From: Gemmatimonadota bacterium
Lineage (GTDB): Bacteria; Latescibacterota; UBA2968; GCA-2709665
Assembly (NCBI GenBank): GCA_028873695.1
Contig: JAPPNU010000017.1
Coordinates: 1-64,000 of the forward strand
Direction of reading: 5' to 3'
Length of the DNA stretch: 64,000 nt
Shown piece after piece: positions 25,641 through 33,638 of the stretch. The position numbers and the translations under genes are program-made. Under the pieces are notes generated by a model. It saw only the letters and a list, made by a program, of their open reading frames with translations, searched no databases and had not been told where the DNA came from. The stretch's first letter is position 1. Each line of letters starts with the position of its first letter.

Positions 25641-25826
25641 GAAGCTGTCTTAAAATTCCCAGCGGTCTTCGCGCGGCCGCAAAAGCGCCGGTCGGCTTTG
25701 GTCAAACCCACCCGTCCTACGAGATCGAGGCTGCGCTTGCTCGCCTCTCATAGCCGGATTTACCCGCCTTGACCGCCACTTTTTCGCTCGCGCTCGGGAA
25801 CTCACCGGAAATTTTAAAACAACTTC
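25641..25826 (+). repeat. gene-less inverted-repeat element, copy 2 (leader-rimP)
   Basis: 186 bases with the same ends as copy 1 (GAAGCTGTCTTAAAATTCC and GGAAATTTTAAAACAACTTC). The two copies are almost identical in the outer ~60 bases on each side; copy 2 has a longer loop region with CGAGATCGAGGCTGCGCTTG. Flanked by TAT on both sides, another possible 3 bp target duplication. The rimP ATG begins one base after it. Confidence 0.8.
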
Positions 25827-25827
25827 T

Positions 25828-26277
25828 ATGGACGATCCGGCGCTGCAGGAATCGATCGAAAAGCTGGTCGCACCCTATCTTAAGTACCAGGGCGCGGATC
25901 TGGTCGACCTGCAGCTTTCCGGCAGTCTCCGGAACCGAATGCTTCGCATCGACGTGGATCGTCCGGACGGCATCACCGTCGATGAATGCGCGCGCCTCAG
26001 CCGCGGAATCGCGGACGTCCTCGACACACACGATCCAATCAGCGGGCGTTACGTACTCGAGGTCTCCTCGCCCGGGCTCGACAGACCCCTGAAGTCGGAT
26101 CGCGACTACACACGCGCCGTCGGCCAGACCGTAAAGGTAATACTCGAAGGAGGACGCGTCCTGATCGGTCAGTTGACTCGATTCGATGGGTCCGAACTCG
26201 TGCTCGCGGTCGAAGGCGAGTCCCGGGTCGTTTCGGCCGACGAAATACGTAAAGCCAACCTCCATTTTGAATTTTGA
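25828..26277 (+). CDS. rimP: ribosome maturation factor RimP
   Basis: 149 residues. IEKLVAPYLKYQGADLVDLQLSGS, LRIDVDRPDGITVDECARLSRGIADVLD and YVLEVSSPGLDRPLKSDRDY are the standard RimP N-terminal domain, and VGQTVKVILEGGRVLIGQLT starts the Sm-like C-terminal barrel. RimP assists 30S subunit maturation. It heads the rimP-nusA-infB transcription unit (12 bases to nusA). Its ATG follows a repeat element by one base, so there is no normal ribosome site; the preceding AATTTTAAAACAACTTC serves as its 5' leader. Confidence 0.94.
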   Translation: MDDPALQESIEKLVAPYLKYQGADLVDLQLSGSLRNRMLRIDVDRPDGITVDECARLSRGIADVLDTHDPISGRYVLEVSSPGLDRPLKSDRDYTRAVGQTVKVILEGGRVLIGQLTRFDGSELVLAVEGESRVVSADEIRKANLHFEF

Positions 26278-26289
26278 GGAGACGTCCTT

Positions 26290-27840
26290 TTGAACTACGA
26301 AGTCCTGGAGGCGCTGGGCCAGATCGCGCAGGAAAAGAACGTCGACAAGGCGCTGGTTATCGAAACCCTTGAAATCGGACTGCTTTCCGCAACGAAGCGG
26401 CGGTTCGGCACTTCGGACAACGTCGAGGTGAACATCGACGCCAACTCCGGCAATATCGAGGTCTTCGCCACCAAATCCGTCGTCAAGGACGACGAGGTCG
26501 AGGATCCTGCCTTGCAGATCGGTCTTACGGCTGCACGAGAGATTGAGCCGGGCGTCGGGCTCGACGCTGAAATCCGGGAGCTGCTCAGGTTCGCAGATTT
26601 CGGCCGCAATGCCATCCAGTCCACCAAACAGATCCTGATCCAGCGGGTACGGGAAGCCGAACGCGAGAAGATCTACGAGGACTATCAGACACGGATCGGC
26701 GAAATCATCAGCGGAACCGTCCAGCAGATCAGCCACGGCGATATTCTCATCAACCTGGGGCGCACCGAGGCGGTCATCCCGCTCAAGGAGCAGATTCGCA
26801 AAGAACGTTACCGTCAGGGCGACCCGATCCGCGCCTACCTTGTGAACGTCCTCCGCACCTCCAAGGGGCCGCAGGTGGTGCTGTCCCGGACCCACCCGCA
26901 ATTTCTGGTTAAGCTCTTTCAGTTCGAAGTCCCTGAAATCTATGAGGGCATCATAGAGATCAAGGCTGTCGCTCGTGAGCCGGGCGAGAGGGCGAAGATC
27001 GCGGTATACTCGAACGACGCGAGGATCGATCCGGTCGGCGCCTGCGTGGGGATGAAGGGTTCGCGGGTCCAGGCGGTCGTTCGGGAGTTGAGCAACGAAC
27101 GGATCGACATCGTTCCCTGGAGCGACGACGAAGCCATCTTCCTTTCCCGTTCGCTGAGTCCGGCCGCGGTCAAGCGTGTGGTCGTCGATCGAAACAAAAC
27201 GACGATGACGGCGATCGTCGACGACGATCAGTTGTCGCTCGCCATTGGCAAGTCGGGACAGAACGCCCGTCTGGCCGCGCAACTTACCGGCTGGAAAGTC
27301 GACATTATTACCGAGACCCGGTTCCAGGAAATGCAATTGGAGAAGGAGGCGACATTTGTTCCTTTGTCGGAAGTCGCCGGGGTTGGGAAAGTGATGCTGG
27401 AACGTCTCGAGGCCGCCGGAATATTGTCCGCCAACGATCTAGTGGACGTATCGCTGGTCAGATTGCTCGAAGTGCCCGGAGTCGGGGAGTCCACTGGTGA
27501 AAAAATCCAGAGCGCCGCGGAAGGAATCGTGAGCGTAAAGGTCCAGGCGTACCGCGAGGAACTTGAAAAGCAGCGCGCCGAGGAAGCGGCGCGTATCGCG
27601 GAGGAGGAAGCCGCACGCCTTGCGGAGGAGGAAGCCGCACGCCTTGCGGAGGAGGAAGCGGCTCGCCTTGCGGAAGAGGAAACGGCGGCCGCTGCCGAAG
27701 CTGTTGCTGCCGCGGACGAGGACGGAAATGAGCCGATGGCGGACGAAGAAATCGAGCCGTCGGATGACGGTGCGGTGGTAGAGCCCACGGCATCTGAAGA
27801 CAATCAGGTCGGCGGACCATCGGTAGATGAGGGGAGGTGA
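26290..27840 (+). CDS. nusA: transcription termination/antitermination factor NusA
   Basis: 516 residues from TTG 26290, eight bases after GAGGAGA. N-terminal RNA-polymerase-binding domain (1-130), S1 domain starting at GEIISGTVQQISHGDILINLG (in pieces, about 137-200), then KH1/KH2 with VGACVGMKGSRVQAVVREL and LAIGKSGQNARLAAQLTGW. A helix-hairpin-helix domain (GVGKVMLERLEAAGI, EVPGVGESTGEKI) extends it beyond minimal NusA. The end is a tandem 8-residue repeat (EEEAARLA) followed by an acidic tail. It lies between rimP and infB as in most bacteria; the infB start overlaps its leader. Confidence 0.96.
   Translation: MNYEVLEALGQIAQEKNVDKALVIETLEIGLLSATKRRFGTSDNVEVNIDANSGNIEVFATKSVVKDDEVEDPALQIGLTAAREIEPGVGLDAEIRELLRFADFGRNAIQSTKQILIQRVREAEREKIYEDYQTRIGEIISGTVQQISHGDILINLGRTEAVIPLKEQIRKERYRQGDPIRAYLVNVLRTSKGPQVVLSRTHPQFLVKLFQFEVPEIYEGIIEIKAVAREPGERAKIAVYSNDARIDPVGACVGMKGSRVQAVVRELSNERIDIVPWSDDEAIFLSRSLSPAAVKRVVVDRNKTTMTAIVDDDQLSLAIGKSGQNARLAAQLTGWKVDIITETRFQEMQLEKEATFVPLSEVAGVGKVMLERLEAAGILSANDLVDVSLVRLLEVPGVGESTGEKIQSAAEGIVSVKVQAYREELEKQRAEEAARIAEEEAARLAEEEAARLAEEEAARLAEEETAAAAEAVAAADEDGNEPMADEEIEPSDDGAVVEPTASEDNQVGGPSVDEGR
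27577..27690 (+). repeat. 24-base tandem repeat in nusA 3' end
   Basis: Three near-perfect units GAGGAGGAAGCCGCACGCCT-TGCG at 27601, 27625 and 27649, with decayed units on both sides, encoding EEEAARLA helices. Near-identity of the units suggests recent slippage, so copy number may vary between strains. Confidence 0.75.
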
Positions 27841-27848
27841 GTCGGCAC

Positions 27849-30305
27849 ATGAACAGAAATGCGCCCGTAGCAACGGTCACGGCGGCATCCGACGGCACCG
27901 ATGAAAAAAAACGCCGCATCTACGAAGTTGCGCGAGAGTTCAATCTCTCGAGTGTCGCAATGGTCGAAGTGGTAAGGGGGCTGGGATTCGACGTCAAGAA
28001 TCACATGGCCGTTTGCACCGGGGAGATGTTCGACAGCATTCAGGGAAAGTTCGAAGAGGAGCGCAACGCCTCCCGTCAGGAGATCAAGCGCAAGACCGCA
28101 CAGCGACGGCAACGCAAGGATACCGAAAAGGAAGTCCGGAAGGCGCCCGCCAGGACCCGGGCGGGGCGCCCGAAAAAGGCCGCATCCAAAGCAGCCGAAA
28201 CCCCGAAGCCGGCGGAGCCGGTCCGGGAGGCCGTCGAGATTCGCGAAATCCGTGACGACCAGGCAACGCGAAGGCGCAGGCGCGATGCGGCGCGGAGAGA
28301 ACCGACCGTAGAAGTCATTGGCGCGGCGGGTGCCCCCAGGAAGACCGAGTCGGCACGGCCGCAGGAAAAGCCCGCTCCCGAAAAGAGCGAAGGCCGCCGG
28401 CGCCGCCGCAGGCGCGGCAGACCCGCGCCGGACCAGACGGAAATCGAAGCCAGCGTGCGCCGGACGATGGCCCAGATGGAGACCGGTACGGCCCGTTCAC
28501 GACGACGCCGTCGCAGAGACGACTCGGACGTCGAGGACGAGGAGGGTATCGACCGTGTCATCAAGGTCAATGAGTTCGCAACGGTAGGCGAACTGTCGGC
28601 ACTCATGGACATACCGCTCACCGACGTCATAAAGCAGTGTCTCACCCTGGGCCTGATGGTCACCATCAACCAGCGACTGGATATGGACACGATCACCTTG
28701 GTTGCCGACGAGTTCGGAATCGGCGTTGAAGAACTCCAGGAGTATGCCGAAGACGTACTGGATCAGGAAGAAGAAGAAGTGGAAGAAGAGCTCGAGCCGC
28801 GTCCGCCTGTGGTCACCATTATGGGTCACGTAGACCACGGCAAAACGTCGCTGCTGGATTATGTTCGCAACACCAACGTGGTTGCGGGCGAGGCGGGGGG
28901 CATTACCCAACACATCGGCGCCTACCACGTGGAGCTGGACAACGGACGCATGGTGACGTTCCTCGACACCCCCGGCCACGAGGCTTTTACGGCAATGCGC
29001 GCCAGGGGGGCCCAGGTGACGGACGTGGTCGTCCTGATCGTGGCTGCCGACGACAGCGTCATGCCGCAGACAGTGGAAGCCATCGACCATGCCCGTGCCG
29101 CGGGGGTGCCAATGGTGCTGGCCATCAACAAGATCGATCTGCCGGGCGCAGACGTGGATCGAATCAAGCGGCAACTGACGGAACACAATGTAGTCCTCGA
29201 GGAATACGGGGGCAAGGTTCAATCCTGTGAGATCTCCGCAAAGACCGGCGAGAATATCAACGATCTGCTCGAGTTGCTGGCATTGGAGACCGATCTGCTG
29301 GAGTTGAAGGCCAATTCGGTGAAACGCGCCAAGGGCGCGATTGTCGAGGCGCGCCTGGACCGCGGACGCGGCAATGTGGCGACGGTACTCGTACAGGAAG
29401 GAACGCTCAGGGTTGGCGATACCTTCGTCACCGGACTCCACAGCGGCCGGGCGAGGGCGCTTCTGGACGAGCGCGGGCACCGGGTTTCCGAAGCAGGCCC
29501 CTCGGTGCCGGTCCAGGTGCTTGGCCTGTCCGGTCTGCCCCAGGCCGGAGACTCGTTCTATTCCGTGGAAAACGAACGAACCGCCAGGGAAATCAGCCAG
29601 AAGCGGCGGCAGTTACGCCGGGAGCGGGAGGCACACCGGATACGCAGGGTCAGCCTGGTCGATATTCACGATCAGATCAAGGCCGGTCAGGTCCAGGAGT
29701 TGCGCCTGATTCTCAAGGGAGACGTCGACGGTTCCGTGGAAGCGCTACATGACTCTTTGATGCAGATCCCCAGCGACGAAGTCCGTATCAACGTGATCCA
29801 CCGCGGAGTGGGCGCCGTGTCGGAGTCCGACGTTCTGCTCGCTTCCGCCTCGGACGCGATCATCATCGGATTCAACGTGCGCCCGGATGTCCGTGCGCGC
29901 GAGGTGGTTACCCAGGAGCGAGTCGACGTCCGCTCGTACAGGGTGATTTACGAGGCGGTTGAAGACGTCAGGGCCGCGCTTTCCGGATTGCTCACGCCCG
30001 ATATCGATGAACAGATCGTGGGATCGGCGGAAGTCCGGGAGACGTTCCAGGTGCCGCGGGTCGGCATCATCGCCGGCTGTTACATTTCCACCGGCAGCAT
30101 GACGCGCAGCGCCATGGTGCGGGTGCTCAGAGACAATGTTGTGGTCTACGAAGGCCGGATCGGGTCCCTGCGACGGTTCAAGGACGACGTGAGGGAGGTC
30201 CAGTCCGGTTTTGAATGCGGCATCGGCCTGGAGAATTTCAACGATACCAAGCTGGGCGATGTGATCGAGGCATATGAACAGGTTGAAACCGCGCGCACGC
30301 TCTAA
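27849..30305 (+). CDS. infB: translation initiation factor IF-2
   Basis: 818 residues from ATG 27849, preceded by GGGGAGGTGAG; a GTG at 27837 overlaps the nusA stop but lacks that spacing. N-terminal IF2_N domain ([20 protein letters not shown]), a long basic Arg/Lys/Ala linker (about 80-220), a second IF2_N-like part, then the GTPase: [14 protein letters not shown] at about 325, [17 protein letters not shown] and SAKTG. C-terminal domains II, III and the fMet-tRNA-binding C2 domain complete the usual order. The linker is repetitive and rich in RRRRR runs. Confidence 0.97.
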   Translation: MNRNAPVATVTAASDGTDEKKRRIYEVAREFNLSSVAMVEVVRGLGFDVKNHMAVCTGEMFDSIQGKFEEERNASRQEIKRKTAQRRQRKDTEKEVRKAPARTRAGRPKKAASKAAETPKPAEPVREAVEIREIRDDQATRRRRRDAARREPTVEVIGAAGAPRKTESARPQEKPAPEKSEGRRRRRRRGRPAPDQTEIEASVRRTMAQMETGTARSRRRRRRDDSDVEDEEGIDRVIKVNEFATVGELSALMDIPLTDVIKQCLTLGLMVTINQRLDMDTITLVADEFGIGVEELQEYAEDVLDQEEEEVEEELEPRPPVVTIMGHVDHGKTSLLDYVRNTNVVAGEAGGITQHIGAYHVELDNGRMVTFLDTPGHEAFTAMRARGAQVTDVVVLIVAADDSVMPQTVEAIDHARAAGVPMVLAINKIDLPGADVDRIKRQLTEHNVVLEEYGGKVQSCEISAKTGENINDLLELLALETDLLELKANSVKRAKGAIVEARLDRGRGNVATVLVQEGTLRVGDTFVTGLHSGRARALLDERGHRVSEAGPSVPVQVLGLSGLPQAGDSFYSVENERTAREISQKRRQLRREREAHRIRRVSLVDIHDQIKAGQVQELRLILKGDVDGSVEALHDSLMQIPSDEVRINVIHRGVGAVSESDVLLASASDAIIIGFNVRPDVRAREVVTQERVDVRSYRVIYEAVEDVRAALSGLLTPDIDEQIVGSAEVRETFQVPRVGIIAGCYISTGSMTRSAMVRVLRDNVVVYEGRIGSLRRFKDDVREVQSGFECGIGLENFNDTKLGDVIEAYEQVETARTL

Positions 30306-30308
30306 AAC

Positions 30309-30590
30309 ATGACAATCGGCCTGTGTCGTCTGGTGTTGTATCTGCCCGAAAGCGGCTCGTTAAAGGGCAAGCGCCGTATCCTGGAGAGTCTTCGGCAACG
30401 GATCCGGGCGAAATACAACGTGTCCGTTTCTGAGGTCGGTCAAAACGAACTGTGGCAGAAGGCGGAGGTTGGCGTGGCGATGGTGGCGAACGAATCGCGT
30501 TACGTCAATCGCGTGCTTTCCAAAGTTGTAGACCAGGTGCAACGGGACCATCGCGTGGAACTCGTTGACTATTCTCTGGAACTGATGTGA
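30309..30590 (+). CDS. DUF503 (YlxP-like) protein
   Basis: 93 residues, three bases after infB. LVLYLPESGSLKGKRRILESL, RIRAKYNVSVSEVGQNELWQKAEVGVAMVANE (in pieces) and SLELM match the DUF503/YlxP family throughout; it has a ferredoxin-like fold. The position between infB and rbfA is conserved in many phyla and suggests a role in ribosome or translation control, but none is proven. Its TGA overlaps the rbfA ATG (TGATG). Confidence 0.92.
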   Translation: MTIGLCRLVLYLPESGSLKGKRRILESLRQRIRAKYNVSVSEVGQNELWQKAEVGVAMVANESRYVNRVLSKVVDQVQRDHRVELVDYSLELM

Positions 30591-30925
30591 TGTGGCGCGC
30601 GGAGAGTGTCGGGCGGCAGATTCAGCATGAACTCAGTGACCTGATTCACCGGCACTTGAAAGATCCTCGTCTTGGATACGTAACCGTCACCGGCGTGCAG
30701 GTTTCGCGAGACCTGAAATTCGCGCGGGTACACGTCAGCGTGATGGGAGACGATCAGGTTCGCGACACGAGCCTCGAGACACTTCAGCGGGCGCTTCCGT
30801 ACCTCCGCAGGGAACTGGGCAGGCGCATCCGGCTGAGAAACGTGCCGGAATTGGAGTTCAGGCTGGACGAGTCTCTGGAACAGGCCAGCAGGATCGACAG
30901 GCTGCTCGACGACCTGAAGCCTTAG
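30590..30925 (+). CDS. rbfA: 30S ribosome-binding factor RbfA
   Basis: 111 residues from ATG 30590, overlapping the preceding stop. RAESVGRQIQHELSDLIHRHLKDPRLGYVTVTGVQVSRDLKFARVHVSV (read in pieces) is the KH-like RbfA core, ending in LRNVPELEFRLDESLEQASRI. RbfA binds the 5' region of 16S rRNA during 30S maturation and cold adaptation. A 324-base repeat element was inserted exactly at its stop codon; the duplicated TTAG supplies the TAG. Confidence 0.95.
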   Translation: MWRAESVGRQIQHELSDLIHRHLKDPRLGYVTVTGVQVSRDLKFARVHVSVMGDDQVRDTSLETLQRALPYLRRELGRRIRLRNVPELEFRLDESLEQASRIDRLLDDLKP

Positions 30926-31249
30926 CAGCCCGTTGATAAAGTCCATCCGGGCTACGGCCGGCCCTTGCGGTCGAAATACGGCGTTGCGCTCCCTCGCCGA
31001 ATCGCAGGATGGGACTCGGTCGCGCGCCTTGTCTTCGACCACAATGGCAAGTGTTCCGACCCGGAAATAGATTGCCGAAATTCGACCGCCGAGTCGCCCG
31101 GCTGGCAAGGCGCCTGAGCGAGGCGACCTGCTCACGGTCACCGAGCGAAGGCAACGCCGCCAGACGGGATGAATCGGCGGATGAATGGTGACATATTTCC
31201 GGGACGGGACACCAAGCCTCGCCTGCAGAGCGACTTTATCAACGGACTG
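30926..31249. repeat. 324 bp gene-less inverted-repeat element between rbfA and truB
   Basis: The ends are CAGCCCGTTGATAAAGTC (30926-30943) and GACTTTATCAACGGACTG (31232-31249), inverted copies with one mismatch in 18. TTAG occurs directly outside both ends (30922-30925 and 31250-31253). There is no transposase gene. YTAR-type four-base duplications are typical of some IS5-family elements, so this looks like a non-autonomous passenger of such a transposase. Confidence 0.8.
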
Positions 31250-31281
31250 TTAGACTGGAGGGCAGAATCAACGTCACAGGC

Positions 31282-32175
31282 GTGTTGCCGATCGACAAGC
31301 CCCCGGGAATGACGTCGCACGACGTAATAGACCGCGTTCGACAACGGCTGAAGATTCGGAAAGCAGGGCATACGGGCACCCTGGATCCGCTCGCGACCGG
31401 CGTCCTCGTGTTGTGCCTGGGCCGGGCCACCCGGCTCAGTTCCTATTTCGCAGACCACGACAAGACGTATTCGGCCCATATCCGCTTCGGAGTTCGAACC
31501 AGCACGCTCGACGCCGAAGGGGAAGTTATCGCGCGGTCCGGCAGCGTACCCGGCCGGTTGGAGGACGTCCGGGTCGCCGTGGATGCTTTTTTGGGCGAAA
31601 TCGAACAGATTCCGCCCATGTACTCGGCCCGAAAGATGGATGGCAGGCGGTTGTACAAGTTGGCACGGGAGGGCACGGAAGTCGCCCGACGACCGTCCCG
31701 CGTGCGGATTTACGGAATCGATATCATAGAATTCAGGCCTCCCGATCTACACCTGACGGTTTCCAGCTCAAAAGGTACCTATATCCGCACGCTGGCCGAT
31801 GATATCGGCCGGCAACTGGGATGTGGCGCTTATCTGGCCGGGCTCAGGCGCACGGCGGCCGGTCCCGTTAGTGTCGACGACTGCGTTGCGCTCAATCATC
31901 TCGAATCCATTGGATCGGAGGAGGAGTTGCAGCCGTTTCTGATGGATCCCAACCGGTTGTTGCGTGACCTTCCGCGTCTCAACCTGGACGCCGTTCAGGC
32001 GGGTCGTTTTGTTCATGGAAATGCCGTCACAAATATCGAAGCGGGTACTGCGCTCGAGTCGGGCCGGATCGTGAGGGCGCTCTATCCCGAGGGGGTGCTG
32101 CTGGGCATCGGACGCTGGCGGGCCGCCGACCGGATGCTGAAGCCGGTACGGGTGCTGCGTCAGCCGGAAAGTTGA
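31282..32175 (+). CDS. truB: tRNA pseudouridine-55 synthase TruB
   Basis: 297 residues from GTG 31282. LPIDKPPGMTSHDVIDRVR opens the catalytic domain and GHTGTLDPLATGVLVLCLG carries the catalytic aspartate (about residue 37). YSARKMDGRRLYKLAREG, SSSKGTYIRTLADDIG and a short PUA-like C-terminus follow. It makes Ψ55 in tRNA. The gene starts 29 bases after the inserted repeat element, and no clear ribosome site is visible; the frame is open upstream to the element, so the native start may have been lost. Confidence 0.94.
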   Translation: MLPIDKPPGMTSHDVIDRVRQRLKIRKAGHTGTLDPLATGVLVLCLGRATRLSSYFADHDKTYSAHIRFGVRTSTLDAEGEVIARSGSVPGRLEDVRVAVDAFLGEIEQIPPMYSARKMDGRRLYKLAREGTEVARRPSRVRIYGIDIIEFRPPDLHLTVSSSKGTYIRTLADDIGRQLGCGAYLAGLRRTAAGPVSVDDCVALNHLESIGSEEELQPFLMDPNRLLRDLPRLNLDAVQAGRFVHGNAVTNIEAGTALESGRIVRALYPEGVLLGIGRWRAADRMLKPVRVLRQPES

Positions 32176-32180
32176 TCGGG

Positions 32181-33137
32181 ATGCAGACACGGACGTTGGA
32201 ACAGACGCTCGAGTTGGAAAACCCGGTGGTCACGGTCGGTACGTTCGACGGCGTCCACCGGGGGCACCGTGCCGTAATAGAAGCCGTTATCGCCCTGGCA
32301 CGGGCGCGGTCGGGCAGCGCCGTTGCCGTCACGTTCGATCCGCATCCGCGGGCGGTGATCCATCCTGACGACCCGCCGGTCGTCCTTACGTCCATGCACG
32401 AAAAGCGCCAGCGGCTTGAAGCCGCCGGAATCGACGTGCTGGCGGTCATCCCGTTTACCAGGCCGGTGCAAATGATGAGTCCCGAGGCATTTGTATCGAC
32501 CTATCTGGTAAAGTACCTGGACGCGAAGGTCGTCGTGCTGGGTTACGATCATGGATTCGGCAAGGGCCGCAGCGGCGATCCCGAAACCATGCGTACCCTC
32601 GGCCGTCGGTTCGGCTTCGACGTGACCATCGTGCCACCCACGATGGCGGGAGAGGGTCCGGTTAGCAGCAGCCGGCTTCGGGATATGATTCGAGGGGGCA
32701 GAATCGACGAAGCACGTGAGATGCTTGGAGGCGGATATCCGGTTTCGGGTCGTGTGGCGCACGGAGACGGCCGGGGACGGACGCTGGGTTACCCGACCGC
32801 GAATATCGTGACTGACGATGCCATGAAACTGTTGCCGCCCGACGGGGTGTACGCTGCGAAAGCGTTCGTGCCGGAACCGTACGCCGCGGTTGTAAACCTC
32901 GGGGTACGGCCGACGTTTAACGGTAAGAGCAGATTGTTCGAAGCCCATCTGCTGGACTTCAGCGGGGATCTCTACGGACGCCGCGTATCGCTGGAACTGG
33001 TGAATCGTCTGCGTGACGAACGCCGGTTTTCCAGCACGGAAGCGCTGATTTCGCAAATTCACAAGGACGGGCAGCGTGCCCGTGACATTTTGGGAGAGGA
33101 ACCGGTTCATCACATGGAGGTAAGGCATTGGGCCTAG
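32181..33137 (+). CDS. ribF: bifunctional riboflavin kinase/FMN adenylyltransferase
   Basis: 318 residues from ATG 32181, six bases after truB. The N-terminal nucleotidyltransferase shows [17 protein letters not shown] (TFDGVHxGH motif) and [10 protein letters not shown]; the C-terminal flavokinase shows [12 protein letters not shown] and VNLGVRPTF. It converts riboflavin to FMN and FAD. truB-ribF-rpsO is a common order. The rpsO start overlaps its last ten bases. Confidence 0.95.
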   Translation: MQTRTLEQTLELENPVVTVGTFDGVHRGHRAVIEAVIALARARSGSAVAVTFDPHPRAVIHPDDPPVVLTSMHEKRQRLEAAGIDVLAVIPFTRPVQMMSPEAFVSTYLVKYLDAKVVVLGYDHGFGKGRSGDPETMRTLGRRFGFDVTIVPPTMAGEGPVSSSRLRDMIRGGRIDEAREMLGGGYPVSGRVAHGDGRGRTLGYPTANIVTDDAMKLLPPDGVYAAKAFVPEPYAAVVNLGVRPTFNGKSRLFEAHLLDFSGDLYGRRVSLELVNRLRDERRFSSTEALISQIHKDGQRARDILGEEPVHHMEVRHWA

Positions 33138-33397
33138 CGAAAGAAAGGAAAGGCGAACTGGTGGACGCCTTCGGTCGAGCCGGCGGTGACACCGGATCCG
33201 TCGAAGTGCAGATCGCGCTATTGACGGAACGCATCAGGATGTTGACCGAACACGCCCGGCGGCACAGGAAAGATCACCATTCCCGTCGCGGTCTGCTCAA
33301 ACTGGTCGGCCGGCGACGGCGTTTCCTGAGATACATGCAACGTCGCGACCTGACAGGATACCGCGCACTGATCGGTAAGCTTGGAATACGTGGTTAA
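33128..33397 (+). CDS. rpsO: 30S ribosomal protein S15
   Basis: 89 residues from TTG 33128, with GGAGG eight bases upstream. [40 protein letters not shown] and [13 protein letters not shown] cover the complete S15 four-helix fold. The TTG start lies within the end of ribF. S15 binds the 16S central domain. Confidence 0.97.
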   Translation: MGLAKERKGELVDAFGRAGGDTGSVEVQIALLTERIRMLTEHARRHRKDHHSRRGLLKLVGRRRRFLRYMQRRDLTGYRALIGKLGIRG

Positions 33398-33401
33398 TTT
33401 T

Positions 33402-33437
33402 GCCTGTAGCGTGATCTTCAAAATGAGTTCTACAGGC
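33402..33437 (+). promoter_or_regulatory. rpsO-pnp intergenic stem-loop
   Basis: GCCTGTAG (33402-33409) pairs perfectly with CTACAGGC (33430-33437) across a 20-base loop. There is no T-run, so processing (RNase III-like, as in rpsO-pnp of enteric bacteria) is more likely than termination. Confidence 0.45.
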
Positions 33438-33461
33438 TGGATGTACGTTCATTTTTGTTAG

Positions 33462-33622
33462 GAAGCTGTTTTAAAGGGCCCAGCGGTCTTCGCGCGGCTG
33501 CAAAACTGCCGGACGGCGTTGGTCAAACCCACCCATCTCCTGAATATGGGCGGATTTGCCCTCCTTGGCCGCCGCTTATTCGCTCGCGCTCGGGAACGCA
33601 CCGGCAATTTTGAGACAACTTC
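33462..33622 (+). repeat. gene-less inverted-repeat element, copy 3 (rpsO-pnp)
   Basis: 161 bases, more diverged: left GAAGCTGTTTTAAAGGGCCC, right CAATTTTGAGACAACTTC. The AGCGGTCTTCGCGCGGCTGC and TTCGCTCGCGCTCGGGAACG blocks match copies 1 and 2. The central loop is CCCATCTCCTGAATATGGGC. No flanking duplication is visible. Unlike the other copies it ends 16 bases before the start codon and leaves the pnp ribosome site intact. Confidence 0.75.
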
Positions 33623-33638
33623 CAAGGAGAAGGGGTGG

